From: a virus
Strand: one strand, 5' to 3'
Length of the DNA stretch: 64,000 bases
Virus record (IMG/VR): IMGVR_UViG_3300012950_001127
Coordinates: 1 to 64,000 of that record
In this document: piece by piece, positions 33,402-43,606 of the stretch
Position numbering within the stretch: position 1 is the stretch's first letter
Layout of the letters: every line of letters starts with the position of its first letter
The notes under the pieces: model-generated
What the model was told of the DNA's origin: nothing
What the model saw: only the letters and a program-made list of their open reading frames with translations
Databases searched by the model: none
Program-made: the position numbers and the translations under genes

Positions 33402-34277
33402 ATGATAGTATTAACTATGACAGAGAGTTCGGTTGAGCTTATTTCTGGCAGCCCAGAGTATGTTGCCTTTTCCTCTAGCGAGCCAGCTAGCATCTACTAT
33501 ACCCTCGACGGATCTGCGCCCACGGAAGAATCCCTGATTGCTGTGGGAAGAGTATACCTGCCTTCAGGTGGGGTAGCTTTTTCTATTAAGGCTGTTGCTA
33601 TATCGGCAAGTGATAGTTCGGCAGTTTTAGAGCAAGAATACTCTCCAGACTCTACGGATTTAAATGGGCCAAGGCATATTGGGGAAGAGGGCGTTTTGGT
33701 TATGCCTTATGGAGAGGACGCTGTTGATAGTCTGTCTTACGATGCGAGTGGAGATCCGGCTCAAGAGGTTGCAAAGAGCTTTGATGATTTAGATATAAAG
33801 GTCTCCAGGGTTAATCGCGGTGGAGTTATGCTAGATAAATACAAAACCTCTGTATCTTTTGTTAACTTTGCAGAAATTTCCTCTAAAGCAAAAGAGACAA
33901 TAACAAGCACTCCAAATAATAATGTTGACTTTGATCCTACGGCTAGAGTTATTGTGATAGACGGCTCCACGGACGAAAAAAAGCAAGAACAAGTTGTCAA
34001 GATAGTAAATCGTCCCTATAATAATCTTGACCCAGTTAGCAAATTTTACGATGAGCAAATTGGGAATTCAGAACAAGTTATTACAGGAAACTATGTTAGA
34101 AGCTTTTATAATCCCAGCACTGGAATATATACATCTTTTTATTGGGAAAGTAGAGAATCTAGGTGGTTAAAATCTATTCAGAGAATAGAGCACAAGCCCT
34201 TGGCTGTATCTTTTTCGTCTGAAAAAATGTTTGTATATAGATGGATTCAAGATAGAGCTATGAGTCAAATTTTTTAG
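33402..34277 (+). CDS. Virion-like protein with chitobiase C-terminal-type domain
   Basis: A 291-residue protein. The first ~85 residues contain ASIYYTLDGSAPTEES, the signature of the chitobiase/beta-hexosaminidase C-terminal (CHB_HEX) beta-sandwich that often decorates phage structural proteins. The remainder is beta-rich with no recognised family (DSLSYDASGDPAQEV and SVSFVNFAEISSK are typical stretches). I infer a decoration or baseplate-associated protein. GGAGAG precedes the ATG. Its place inside a DNA-metabolism block is unusual. Confidence 0.6.
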   Translation: MIVLTMTESSVELISGSPEYVAFSSSEPASIYYTLDGSAPTEESLIAVGRVYLPSGGVAFSIKAVAISASDSSAVLEQEYSPDSTDLNGPRHIGEEGVLVMPYGEDAVDSLSYDASGDPAQEVAKSFDDLDIKVSRVNRGGVMLDKYKTSVSFVNFAEISSKAKETITSTPNNNVDFDPTARVIVIDGSTDEKKQEQVVKIVNRPYNNLDPVSKFYDEQIGNSEQVITGNYVRSFYNPSTGIYTSFYWESRESRWLKSIQRIEHKPLAVSFSSEKMFVYRWIQDRAMSQIF

Positions 34278-34303
34278 TTTTCCTGCTACAAAAGGAGTTA
34301 GTT

Positions 34304-35077
34304 TTGTTAAAGCTTTCTGTGTCCTCTATGGACACTTATAATAAATGTCCAAAAAAATACCATTATAGGTATATAGAAAAGCCAGATGTAGAGAGGGCTA
34401 AGTGGGGGTTCACTGAGTTTGGCTCATGCGCCCATAGAATTCTCGAATTATTTCATAAAGAAATAATAAGAACAAAATCTGGAGAAAGTCATTATTCAGA
34501 CATAATGAAGACTGCTTTTAAAAAGGCAGTAAAAGAATTTGATCTTGCCATATTAGAACAGCCAGTGTGGACTCCGAATGGAGACGCTCCTGGCCTCTTA
34601 TATTTAAGAGAAATAATGCAAGATTATTTAAATTTATTAAAAAATAAAGGAATGCCAAATGTAATTGGCATTGAGGCCCCATATAACTTTAAGCTCCTAG
34701 CTGACGGAAAAGAGATTTTAGTAAGGGGCATTATAGACAGAATTGATAAAATTGGAGATCGAGAATATAGAGTTCTTGATTATAAAACCAGTAAGAATCA
34801 AAAATATTTAACCAGCTTTCAGCTGCTGGTTTATGCCGAAGCAGTTAGGCAAAAGTATCCAGATGCAGAAACTGTGCATGGTTCATATATGCTTTTGAAA
34901 CACGGTTGCAAAACTGTTGATTGGACCTTCGCTGGATCTGAAATAGATGGCTGCAAGCAGTCTATAATAAAAACTGCAACATATATTGAAGATGATGATT
35001 CTTGGGTAAAAAAGCCATCGCTTTTGTGCAGGTGGTGCGATTATAAACCAATATGCCAAGATGCATGGACAGAGTAG
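34304..35077 (+). CDS. PD-(D/E)XK nuclease with Fe-S cluster cysteines (RecB/Cas4-like)
   Basis: A 257-residue nuclease of the PDDEXK_1 type. KCPKKYHYRYI near 15-25 carries the first cluster Cys. GSCAHRILE gives the catalytic His, VRGIIDRID the Asp, and YRVLDYKTSK the D-x-K of the active site. CRWCDYKPIC at the C-terminus supplies three more Cys for a 4Fe-4S cluster. Relatives trim DNA ends in recombination (AddB, Cas4). It probably works with the SbcDC-like pair upstream. The start is TTG with AAAGGAG eight bases before it. Confidence 0.9.
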   Translation: MLKLSVSSMDTYNKCPKKYHYRYIEKPDVERAKWGFTEFGSCAHRILELFHKEIIRTKSGESHYSDIMKTAFKKAVKEFDLAILEQPVWTPNGDAPGLLYLREIMQDYLNLLKNKGMPNVIGIEAPYNFKLLADGKEILVRGIIDRIDKIGDREYRVLDYKTSKNQKYLTSFQLLVYAEAVRQKYPDAETVHGSYMLLKHGCKTVDWTFAGSEIDGCKQSIIKTATYIEDDDSWVKKPSLLCRWCDYKPICQDAWTE

Positions 35078-35085
35078 GGGATAAG

Positions 35086-35865
35086 ATGTTTGAAGGTATA
35101 GTTAGAATGTATGATGAAGACGTGCATATAAATACAGATACAAAAGAAGGATATGCGCGAGTTATAGAGAGAATAGACCCGCTATTATGTAAAATGGCCT
35201 CAAAAACATATATGCCTGGATATAATTTTGATGACATCAAGCAAGAGTTGATAGTAATTGCGATGGAAGGAGTTGATGCATTTGATCCGAAAAAGAATGT
35301 AAAGTTAAGTACCTTTCTGCATATTCATCTTAGAAATAAGTTGATTTCAAAAATAAAGAGCGTTAATAAACTTTCTAATGATGCGTTTTCATTGTCTGAA
35401 AATATGCAGAAAAACCCTATATGTAGTTGTGGTGGCAAAATTATTTCAGACGAATACATAGAGGAAGAGACTGGCAAAGTAAAGTGCGGACATAGCTGTG
35501 AAGTATGTAGCAAAAATTATTCTTATCCTCATAGGAGGTCCAGAGAAGAGCTTATATTTAGTGGAATGCCGCGAGTTAACCCGAATGACGGTGAAGAGTA
35601 TGCGGATTTTCAAAGTTCTTTATCAAACTCTAGTGGGCTTTATTCTGACGATAGAACATCATATGATGATGTTGAATTAGAGCTTTTGATAGATAAGCTT
35701 TCAGAGGCGATTGACGAAAAGACTTCAATCATATTAAGGAAAGTTTGCCTGGAAGGATTTTCAATTAAAGATGCTGCAGAAAGTGTAGGCTTGACCGGGT
35801 GGGCGGCAAGCATGAGGCTTAAGAAGCTTGATCGCTTTAAAATATTAAAAGACTTGCTTGATTAA
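35086..35865 (+). CDS. Phage sigma-70-family factor with inserted zinc ribbon
   Basis: A 259-residue protein with a sigma region 2-like N-terminal half (IDPLLCKMASK, FDDIKQELIVIAMEGVDAF, LSTFLHIHLRNKLI, about residues 30-90) and a region 4-like C-terminal helix-turn-helix (AIDEKTSIILRKV, FSIKDAAESVGLT, about 205-255). Between them lies CSCGGK plus CGHSCEVC, a zinc ribbon of four or five Cys not usual for sigma factors. I infer that it redirects host RNA polymerase to phage promoters, like T4 gp55. I chose the ATG at 35086 (AGGGG upstream) over one at 35053 that has no SD. Confidence 0.78.
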   Translation: MFEGIVRMYDEDVHINTDTKEGYARVIERIDPLLCKMASKTYMPGYNFDDIKQELIVIAMEGVDAFDPKKNVKLSTFLHIHLRNKLISKIKSVNKLSNDAFSLSENMQKNPICSCGGKIISDEYIEEETGKVKCGHSCEVCSKNYSYPHRRSREELIFSGMPRVNPNDGEEYADFQSSLSNSSGLYSDDRTSYDDVELELLIDKLSEAIDEKTSIILRKVCLEGFSIKDAAESVGLTGWAASMRLKKLDRFKILKDLLD

Positions 35866-35872
35866 AAATAGT

Positions 35873-37192
35873 ATGAGGGATGAAATCTTAAAACATATTA
35901 AAGATGAGAAGGATGTATCTAGGTATAAAATATTTGTTTTAAAAAAAAGAGCAAAAAATAAAGCCTACAAGCATAGACTTATTTCTATCGAAAAGGATTT
36001 TGTAGAATATCCAATCGAAAAGATTGAATTTAAAACCCTGGCAGAGGCTCGTGAGGCTATAGCTTTGTTTAAAGTTTCTAGATCAGAGTTTGTTGCCAAA
36101 TATGGGCAAGGCAGGCCTAAAGAAAGGGCTAAAATTAATGCCAAAGAGCGCGGGCTTCTTGATGATAAAGTTTCTTTTTATGAAAATAAATATAAAAATC
36201 TTTTAGAGGAAGGAATAAAGAAATTAAATATATTAGAAGATGATTTTTTTGCTTCTCAGGTAAATTCGCTAAATAATTTAGATAAATCTGTTGGTCCAGA
36301 TACCCTAATGAGGGTCGAGGGGGCCTCTCTCGGCAAAAAAAGAGCCAGGGCTCAGATTTTGCTGTATTGTTTTTCTAGATTTTTATATTATAAAGTTAAG
36401 AGGATAAAGAGATCTATCGAGAAGGACGAGATAAGCGCTGAAGAGTTTAGAGATTTAAATTTTACATTAGATAATTTTTTAAATAATTATGAATATGGAT
36501 TGTTTAATTATTATAATGATGGAATAAAAGAGGTTCCGTTGATTATAAATGGAACTTTGGGACATAATAATTATATTCATGCGCTATATCCCCTTACCAA
36601 TTTATTCGAGAAGTATGAATATGATTTTTGTATCGAAAAAGTATTAGACGAAAATAAAAAAATTTTTAATGAGACAAGCCTTTTGCCATCTAATAAAAAA
36701 TTTGCAAAAAGAGGATATGCTGTAATAACTCCTATGCAGCGGGTTGGCAATGAGGCAGTAAAACTTTTATTTTTAGATTTATGGTCTAAAAGCGGGGTGT
36801 GTTTGAACGAAATCTTTACTAAAGATTTTTATAATCAGATCGTTGATGATATATATTATAAGGCGATTTCCACAGTTCCTATTTGGACTACCGGCGAAGA
36901 GCTTAATAAAAACAAGTTTCTTTTTAGAATTATTGCATCATTGCTTGGCCTTGAACATGTGCCGATGATAGATGAAATTAACTTCAAAGATGCTTCTATA
37001 ATAACTAGGATAAATAATTATTACGATGGCAATATAGAAATATGCTCAAAGTCTAGTAAAATTTTAGTTCCAACTACGCGTTCTGAAGCAGATCATATAA
37101 AAACTTCTTTGGCACGGTTTGACTTACTAATAAAAGAAATAAGAGAAGAGTATATTTCTTTGTTTTTAAAAGATAATCAATATGTCGTATAA
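35873..37192 (+). CDS. Hypothetical protein (about 439 aa)
   Basis: A lysine-rich, mostly helical protein with no recognised family. Notable stretches are GQGRPKERAKINAKERG near 85-100 and GASLGKKRARAQILLYC near 145-160. The second could contact nucleic acid. No SD is visible. The ATG at 35873 lies eight bases after the sigma stop, which fits reinitiation; a TTG at 35858 overlapping that stop is the alternative. It precedes the giant protein and may be its partner. Confidence 0.6.
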   Translation: MRDEILKHIKDEKDVSRYKIFVLKKRAKNKAYKHRLISIEKDFVEYPIEKIEFKTLAEAREAIALFKVSRSEFVAKYGQGRPKERAKINAKERGLLDDKVSFYENKYKNLLEEGIKKLNILEDDFFASQVNSLNNLDKSVGPDTLMRVEGASLGKKRARAQILLYCFSRFLYYKVKRIKRSIEKDEISAEEFRDLNFTLDNFLNNYEYGLFNYYNDGIKEVPLIINGTLGHNNYIHALYPLTNLFEKYEYDFCIEKVLDENKKIFNETSLLPSNKKFAKRGYAVITPMQRVGNEAVKLLFLDLWSKSGVCLNEIFTKDFYNQIVDDIYYKAISTVPIWTTGEELNKNKFLFRIIASLLGLEHVPMIDEINFKDASIITRINNYYDGNIEICSKSSKILVPTTRSEADHIKTSLARFDLLIKEIREEYISLFLKDNQYVV

Positions 37193-37216
37193 CGTTAGTT
37201 AAAATTGGAAAGTTTA

Positions 37217-40200
37217 ATGGATTTTGTCAAATTAAAGCAAGTTCTTGCAGATGTATCTGCCGATTCTTTCGGTGATTTTGTAACAATATTAAGTGAATTC
37301 CACACGAAGATACAAAACATAATAGATATTCATGAGGCATTGGCCGATGATAATCCGCAGGCACGCGACGAGTTTTTGCCAAGACTTATAGGCGCATTTG
37401 AGGAAGGTGGGCTTATAGAACTTTTGGGTGTTTTAGCCCAAGCCTATGAGGGCGCGGACATTACTTTAGACAATTTAAGCCCATTTGCTAATAAAGCGGA
37501 AGAGTTTGTAGAGGCATATGGCATTGGTGAATTTTTGGCGCAAGATTTTGCCAATATAATTGACAATGTAAACTCCCTGGAGGAAGCGGGGCAAGACGAG
37601 GTTCGGGTCGATGAGCCTCTCGATCCCGAGCCTCTCGATCCTGAGCCTCCCGGTCCCGAGCCTACAATAACCGTAGATGATTTGCTTTCTGGGCAAGTCA
37701 GGAAGAGTCGGGGTGGTGAAGCTCAGCCGAGCGAAGAAGAGGGAGACCCCGAAGAAGAAGAGCCAATTTCTCAAAAGAAAGTAAAAATTTTAGAAAGGCT
37801 AACTGTTGAAGAAAATGTAATTTTAAATTTAGATGTCTCTGGAACTTTCTTTTCAAAAAGAATAAATAAGGAAGATTACAGATTGTCCTTGGCGGCGGCC
37901 CGCCAATCTTCGCAAGATTTGGATGAACTAAATTTTCACGATGCGTTTTCTGGGCTCCCTGCGCTATATGCGATAGATGATGAGCAGCACAAGGTTATAT
38001 TTGATCTTAATGCTGCAAATCTTACAGAAAAAGCAGCAATTGATTTTATTGCGCTTTTAAATCGCGAATATTCCAGATTATCTGGAGAGAATATTAGTTA
38101 TTCTAAAATTCATATACTTCAAGTAAAAAGAAAGAAGTTGGCAGAAAAGTTAGATGATTTTGTTGCCGCAATAAAGATTAGAGATTTGAAGATTAAAGAT
38201 CTTCTGTCTAAATTCCATCACATGGGGTATGCGATGGAAGGTTATAACGAAATTAAATTTAGTTTAACTAAACTTATAAAAGATCCGAATACCGCGCTTA
38301 GTAAAGAATTAAATAATTTAATTATGAATGTGGTGTTTATTGATATACGAAGCGAGATTGTTAAGTACAAATTCTCTAGAGCAGCTAAAGCAAATAAGGC
38401 CCTTTTAGAAGAGGTCATGCAAGCTTTTACTCCTATATTTGAAGAGCGACTATTGCAAGCAATTGTATCGTTCTTTTCTCCAAGTATTGCGCTTAATAGT
38501 GAAGTTATTTTTGATCAAGAGCAATTTTCTCAAGTATCAAGGACTAATGAGTTTTCTATAGCAGCATTTTTATCTTCACATGGAAGCTTGGGTCGGCAGC
38601 TTGTTCAGCAATTTGCATACGAACAAACTGTTATGAGCAAAAAAAGAGGGTGGAGTTACATGTCTTGCCCGACTTGTAATAAAGAAATATATACAGCTCC
38701 TTTTACAGGCTCTTACAAAGGCTCGGGCAGAGGGGCAGAGATTCATCCGAGAGAGCATTCTGATTACGAAGAAGAAAGATATAGCCTGCTTAGAAAAGAT
38801 GGAACAATAATTACTCTTGATCAATTAAATCAACATGGAGAGTTTCCTCCTCCAGAGGGTTATTTAGAGGGAGCTACATGGTTAGAGATAGAGTCTATGG
38901 TGGCCTCTCCACGCAGATCAAAGCATATAGAGGGAGTGGCGCGGCGCTCTCTAGCATTAAGCGCCATGGGCGGAATCCCTGTGCATAGCAGCAAGCAGGG
39001 TGGTTATATTGCAAATTATAAGTACCTTTGTCCTTATGGAGACACTTCTGCGCCAAGAGCCGGCTTAGAAACAATGCAAGCAGGAAAGCCGGCAAGATTT
39101 CAGTGCGGTCTTTCTTTGGACCCAACCCCCCTGTTGAGCGGTGATCAAAATATTAGACCAGAACACTTGCAGGCCACAGGGGCATCTTTGGGATATTCTA
39201 TTGAGCAATATTCTGCCACTTTAGACGAGGTGGCGCAAAGTGGCACAATAAGTGAGGAACAAAAGCAAGATTTTCTTGATGAGTTAAATCGACGGCGAGG
39301 TGGTGGGTGGAAATTTTCTAACACTTACTTTAGATGCCCTTGCAAAGTTGATATACCAGAAGAGCATTATGGAAAAGAAAATTTTGATATTTCTGATTAT
39401 GAACGCTATTCGTATATAGCCTCTCCAATTTCCGGCCCCATAACAGAGGCGGCCGTAGCAAGTAATGATGTTTATCTGCCAAGAAGCGCAGACGGATCAA
39501 TTGCCCCTATTCAAGAAGGCTCTATGAGCTATTTGATCTGCGGAGCTTTAACTTCATTATCTGCTTTTATAAGAAGTCCGAGTGATCTTAATTCTCTTTC
39601 GGCTATATTAACAGAGCTAATAAGCAAGGCTTCTGCTGAGCCAGATGGTTTGGCAGCGAATAAAGTTTTGGCAGACTTTATAAATACTTTAATTTATTTA
39701 GGAGTTGATGTTTCAGATATTCTTCCGCTAATGTCTAGAAACGTTAGAGTTGCAGCGGATATGTTTGAAGCAGAAAGATTTAAAAAAATAGCCCATTTGT
39801 TTGCAGTGGCTATGGCCTCTCCCCAGAATTTGTCTGGGTTGTCTAAAATAACTGAATCTTCTACAATAGATATTATTAAAAACATTGGCCTTCGATGCAA
39901 ATACGGTCATAACTTTACAGTTGGGGACTCTGTATTTTTCGGAAGAACACATACTGGCATAAATATGCAAAATGTAAAGAAGAATGTTTACTCTTGGAGA
40001 GACGTAATAGATTCCGGGATATTGTTTTCTGAAGGATTAGAGAATTTTAAAAATACATTGAAGTTGCGCACAGCAGGCAAGGGTCAGGGTAATCCGTATA
40101 TTTTACAGGGTAATCGAAGCGGTTCTTCTCCTACAGATTATGAAGGCTGGGGCGGCAGAAGTATATATGACATTTATTTCTTACACCCAGAGACAGGGGC

Positions 40201-43200
40201 CGAATTAGCATTTCATCATCCTTCAAGAACTTATATATGGGGATCTGAGGGCGGAAAGCCATATACATCTGCACGAGTTAGAGAAACAAGAGATAGAGAC
40301 TCAGTAATAGAGACCCACTTAAATTCTCGAAAAGATATTGAGGGCGGAAGGGAAGACGGAGCGCAGGCAGGAGCGGATAAGATGGGCAGAGCGGCTGCTC
40401 AAGCAGGAGCGGCAGATAGCACTGTTTCTAGTATTATGGAAATGGCAAAAGACAGTCTTGGAAAGCTGTCAACACCAGCGTCCCCAAATAAGGGAGTTAA
40501 TCAACTAACGGTCCCCTTAGGAAGCATGTTAAAGTCTTATTTGACATGCGTACATGACTGGCTAGACCTCGCTACCTCTTTGGACGCCGAGGGCGTTATA
40601 GCCGGGAAGTCAGAGGTTTTGGGTACAGATGAAGAAAAGATGGCGAAACTTTTAGATGAGTCAAGAAATGTAATGTTATCTGTAATTGAATATGCTGAGG
40701 GGGAGATTACTCCTTTTGCCAACACTGTTATAGATATGTCTTTACAAAGATTTAAAGAAAGCTATTTAAATAGAGTATTTAAATTAGACTTAAGATTTTT
40801 AAATCAATTTGGTCTAATAAATACTGAAAATATAATACATAATATTATTTATTCTATGTTAAATACTTTATATGATGCTAGAAAAAATGAAAACTTGGGA
40901 GCGGATGAGAAGTCTGGAGCAAAAGAGTGGTACGCTAATTATAGAGGAGACCTACTGTTAAGCAATATGCAGATAAACTTTAATACTTTAGTTGACGCTG
41001 GAGTTGATCTCAATTCTTTAACAGATAATTTTAGAGAAATTCTCGCCCCCACTGCTTTGACGGCAAGAGAGATAGAGGGTATATATTCTCCTATTTCTGA
41101 AGAAGGGTATAGTTTAAAAGTCACAAAGATGAAAGGGAAAGAGTTCATGGGCATGATTATGCTGGCATCCTCTGCTCTTTATATTGCTGATTCTATTTCA
41201 AGGATTTATAATTTGTATATGAAGTATCCCAACACAAGTAACTACATAGGGTATGATATCGGATTAGATTTATCTTCTATAGATAAAGTTCTAGCCTTAG
41301 ACAAAGAAAGTGTTGAGAGAATAAATATAGGATTTGATAATTTAGAATTAGAGGGAAGCCCGCATTATAATCCCATAGAATTTATAGAAGATTATTTTGA
41401 TAATATACTTAATTGTATAAAAGCTTTAGAAGGCGACTTAGTTAGAGTAAAGGCCGCATGTGTATCTTACAAGTATATACAGCGTGCTTCTGATATTATA
41501 AGAGAACGATTAAATAATATAATTGTTTCTGAGCCAGAATCAGAAGAGTCTATTAAGGCGAGTCGCATAATAAACAGTGTCATGGTAAACTTGCCAGTTA
41601 CAACTATTGACTTGAATAGTGGAGGAAAATACGCCAATTATTATTCAAGCTCTGCAGAGGCAGGGGGAGTTCCGCATGGATTAATTCCATTGTTTGGAGC
41701 AATGCTGGTGACGCATAAAGATAAGCAGTTGGCCAATGTATATTATCCCGTGTATATATTAACAACAGTCAAGGGTGTACATCATAATTTTAATATAGAC
41801 ATCCCTTTGCCTGCGTCTAAAAAGTATATGTATGTTTTAAGCAGCAAGGCTCTTCCCGGCTCTAATGAGCTCGCAGATATTTCAAACACTCTGCCAGAAG
41901 TTTATAAGGATAATGGATGGGCGGCTTATGAGGTTTTGGCGTCAGAATGGAATTTTAAAGATTCGAGGTCAAATGCTGGACTCTCTGAAGGGGTTAGCTA
42001 CATATACCATCCTGGCACAATTCAGAATTTTGATGAAAATAATAATGTCTCTTCTTATTCTAATATAGAGTCCGGGTTAGATACGAGTCTCGGGATGTTC
42101 TTGGGATCGTTATGTCCCAAGGAGGGTCGCGGCCTTTGCTTTCCTCCCGTTCCTTTGATGCCTAATAACATTGGCGTGCCAATTCCATTTGGCTATGTTG
42201 ACAGAATGAAAGAGCCTGCAACGAGAAAGGCCGCCTTCCCTATTTTAGACGTAAGAATTCCAGTTCCAATTAAGATAGGAGATTATATAGAGAATATTGA
42301 CGTATCTGACTTTTTGTTAAGAGAGCCCCATGAGGTTGCGCTATCTTTGATAAAAGAAATTATGAAAAATTACAAGTTATATCAAAAAGATCTAAGCTCA
42401 ATTAACATTAGAACTCCAGAGGGACGAAAGCAGAAAGAGAGAGTAAAGGCGCAATATAAAGAAATTATTTCAAAATTAAATTATATGTATAGATCTTTGC
42501 CGTTTGCTACAGAAAATAAGCGAAGCGCTACGGCGAGAGCAAGGCAGAATATAGTTCAGTTTGAAGAAGGAACACAACACTCAGAGCGCTTTGGAGCAAG
42601 AGCTTCTGTATATATGCCTATGATTGATTGGGTTATTATGCACAAGATGATAACCTCTCCTGCATTTGGCCCAGAATTCGGAGGGCATAATCTTTGGAGT
42701 GTTAGCGAAGGAAGCGCAGAGGGAGACACAGAGGTTGCGATAAGAGCTGTTAAAAGCGGATTAGAAAGATTTTTAATTGAATTAAATGGATTAGAGCGGT
42801 TAGCAGAATTATTAAGTGCAAGGCTTAATACAGATATAAGTCCAGAGGATTTGCTAGATCCGCAGAAAAGACTATTTAACTCAGGAAAGATAACGAAAAA
42901 ACAATGTAAAGAATTATTTGGATATGATTTCAGTTATACTGATACTTCTGTAGAATCTAGTGTTATGATGGGGGCCCATGAAGATGAATTTGGATCAGAG
43001 TTGTTTTGGATTAGAAGCAATACGGGAGAGGCTTTAGAGGAAGTTCAGGTGGTTTCTGATTCTGAAATCTCTAAGGCTGGTACTACTAATATATTTAGAA
43101 ATTTTCGCTCTTGGGCAATGTCCCCAGGAAGGTACTACCCTATAGGCGTTGAGCGGAATGTAAGCTCTAGAACTGGAGACCCCGCTGCTAGAATAAAGAT

Positions 43201-43582
43201 ATTAAATACTATATTTCCAAGTCAAGATTATGCATCTAGATTGGCAGACGTGCAAGATTTAAGCTCTGAAGCTCTATTGGATATAGAGCAATTATATGCG
43301 TATGAGGTGTTACTTGGAAATCCTAGAAAGCAAACATTTTATCCGCCACCAGCTACGGACAGGGTATCGCATATATCTATTGTAAGACAGGCGGAGGCAA
43401 TTAGTGATTATTTGAGAGAGTATCATCAAGCGGAGATGACTAGATCTTGGGATATAAAAAAGTTAAGTTTTTATAAAAATAATCTTATAAAAAAATCTAA
43501 AATTGACAAGATGGCTTTTGATGTTAATGGTATAATGATAGGTACAAGGCTTATGGCCCTGTGGAATTATTTAACACGTTAA
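37217..43582 (+). CDS. Giant protein of unknown function (about 2,121 aa)
   Basis: The largest gene in the window and unrecognised. After a helical N-terminus comes a Pro/Glu-rich linker with LDPEP repeats (about 130-150) and an acidic stretch. Several Cys pairs suggest zinc ribbons: YMSCPTCNKEIY near 484, LCPYG near 600, FQCG, FRCPCKVD near 710, and LRCKYGHNF near 895. The C-terminal 1,000 residues are mostly helical with Tyr/Ser-rich loops. There is no signal peptide, ATPase or polymerase motif that I can see. Zinc motifs and position among replication genes argue against a simple fibre; a virion-injected protein is possible. The ATG at 37217 follows TTGGAAAG; an upstream TTG at 37205 is less likely. 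Confidence 0.75.
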   Translation: MDFVKLKQVLADVSADSFGDFVTILSEFHTKIQNIIDIHEALADDNPQARDEFLPRLIGAFEEGGLIELLGVLAQAYEGADITLDNLSPFANKAEEFVEAYGIGEFLAQDFANIIDNVNSLEEAGQDEVRVDEPLDPEPLDPEPPGPEPTITVDDLLSGQVRKSRGGEAQPSEEEGDPEEEEPISQKKVKILERLTVEENVILNLDVSGTFFSKRINKEDYRLSLAAARQSSQDLDELNFHDAFSGLPALYAIDDEQHKVIFDLNAANLTEKAAIDFIALLNREYSRLSGENISYSKIHILQVKRKKLAEKLDDFVAAIKIRDLKIKDLLSKFHHMGYAMEGYNEIKFSLTKLIKDPNTALSKELNNLIMNVVFIDIRSEIVKYKFSRAAKANKALLEEVMQAFTPIFEERLLQAIVSFFSPSIALNSEVIFDQEQFSQVSRTNEFSIAAFLSSHGSLGRQLVQQFAYEQTVMSKKRGWSYMSCPTCNKEIYTAPFTGSYKGSGRGAEIHPREHSDYEEERYSLLRKDGTIITLDQLNQHGEFPPPEGYLEGATWLEIESMVASPRRSKHIEGVARRSLALSAMGGIPVHSSKQGGYIANYKYLCPYGDTSAPRAGLETMQAGKPARFQCGLSLDPTPLLSGDQNIRPEHLQATGASLGYSIEQYSATLDEVAQSGTISEEQKQDFLDELNRRRGGGWKFSNTYFRCPCKVDIPEEHYGKENFDISDYERYSYIASPISGPITEAAVASNDVYLPRSADGSIAPIQEGSMSYLICGALTSLSAFIRSPSDLNSLSAILTELISKASAEPDGLAANKVLADFINTLIYLGVDVSDILPLMSRNVRVAADMFEAERFKKIAHLFAVAMASPQNLSGLSKITESSTIDIIKNIGLRCKYGHNFTVGDSVFFGRTHTGINMQNVKKNVYSWRDVIDSGILFSEGLENFKNTLKLRTAGKGQGNPYILQGNRSGSSPTDYEGWGGRSIYDIYFLHPETGAELAFHHPSRTYIWGSEGGKPYTSARVRETRDRDSVIETHLNSRKDIEGGREDGAQAGADKMGRAAAQAGAADSTVSSIMEMAKDSLGKLSTPASPNKGVNQLTVPLGSMLKSYLTCVHDWLDLATSLDAEGVIAGKSEVLGTDEEKMAKLLDESRNVMLSVIEYAEGEITPFANTVIDMSLQRFKESYLNRVFKLDLRFLNQFGLINTENIIHNIIYSMLNTLYDARKNENLGADEKSGAKEWYANYRGDLLLSNMQINFNTLVDAGVDLNSLTDNFREILAPTALTAREIEGIYSPISEEGYSLKVTKMKGKEFMGMIMLASSALYIADSISRIYNLYMKYPNTSNYIGYDIGLDLSSIDKVLALDKESVERINIGFDNLELEGSPHYNPIEFIEDYFDNILNCIKALEGDLVRVKAACVSYKYIQRASDIIRERLNNIIVSEPESEESIKASRIINSVMVNLPVTTIDLNSGGKYANYYSSSAEAGGVPHGLIPLFGAMLVTHKDKQLANVYYPVYILTTVKGVHHNFNIDIPLPASKKYMYVLSSKALPGSNELADISNTLPEVYKDNGWAAYEVLASEWNFKDSRSNAGLSEGVSYIYHPGTIQNFDENNNVSSYSNIESGLDTSLGMFLGSLCPKEGRGLCFPPVPLMPNNIGVPIPFGYVDRMKEPATRKAAFPILDVRIPVPIKIGDYIENIDVSDFLLREPHEVALSLIKEIMKNYKLYQKDLSSINIRTPEGRKQKERVKAQYKEIISKLNYMYRSLPFATENKRSATARARQNIVQFEEGTQHSERFGARASVYMPMIDWVIMHKMITSPAFGPEFGGHNLWSVSEGSAEGDTEVAIRAVKSGLERFLIELNGLERLAELLSARLNTDISPEDLLDPQKRLFNSGKITKKQCKELFGYDFSYTDTSVESSVMMGAHEDEFGSELFWIRSNTGEALEEVQVVSDSEISKAGTTNIFRNFRSWAMSPGRYYPIGVERNVSSRTGDPAARIKILNTIFPSQDYASRLADVQDLSSEALLDIEQLYAYEVLLGNPRKQTFYPPPATDRVSHISIVRQAEAISDYLREYHQAEMTRSWDIKKLSFYKNNLIKKSKIDKMAFDVNGIMIGTRLMALWNYLTR
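37613..37663 (+). repeat. 15-bp tandem repeat in the giant protein gene
   Basis: GAGCCTCTCGATCC-type units of 15 bp occur three times with small changes, plus a final GAGCCT. They encode LDPEP, LDPEP and PGPEP, forming a rigid linker. Confidence 0.85.
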
Positions 43583-43606
43583 TTTGAACAATAAGTTGGA
43601 GGCAGC

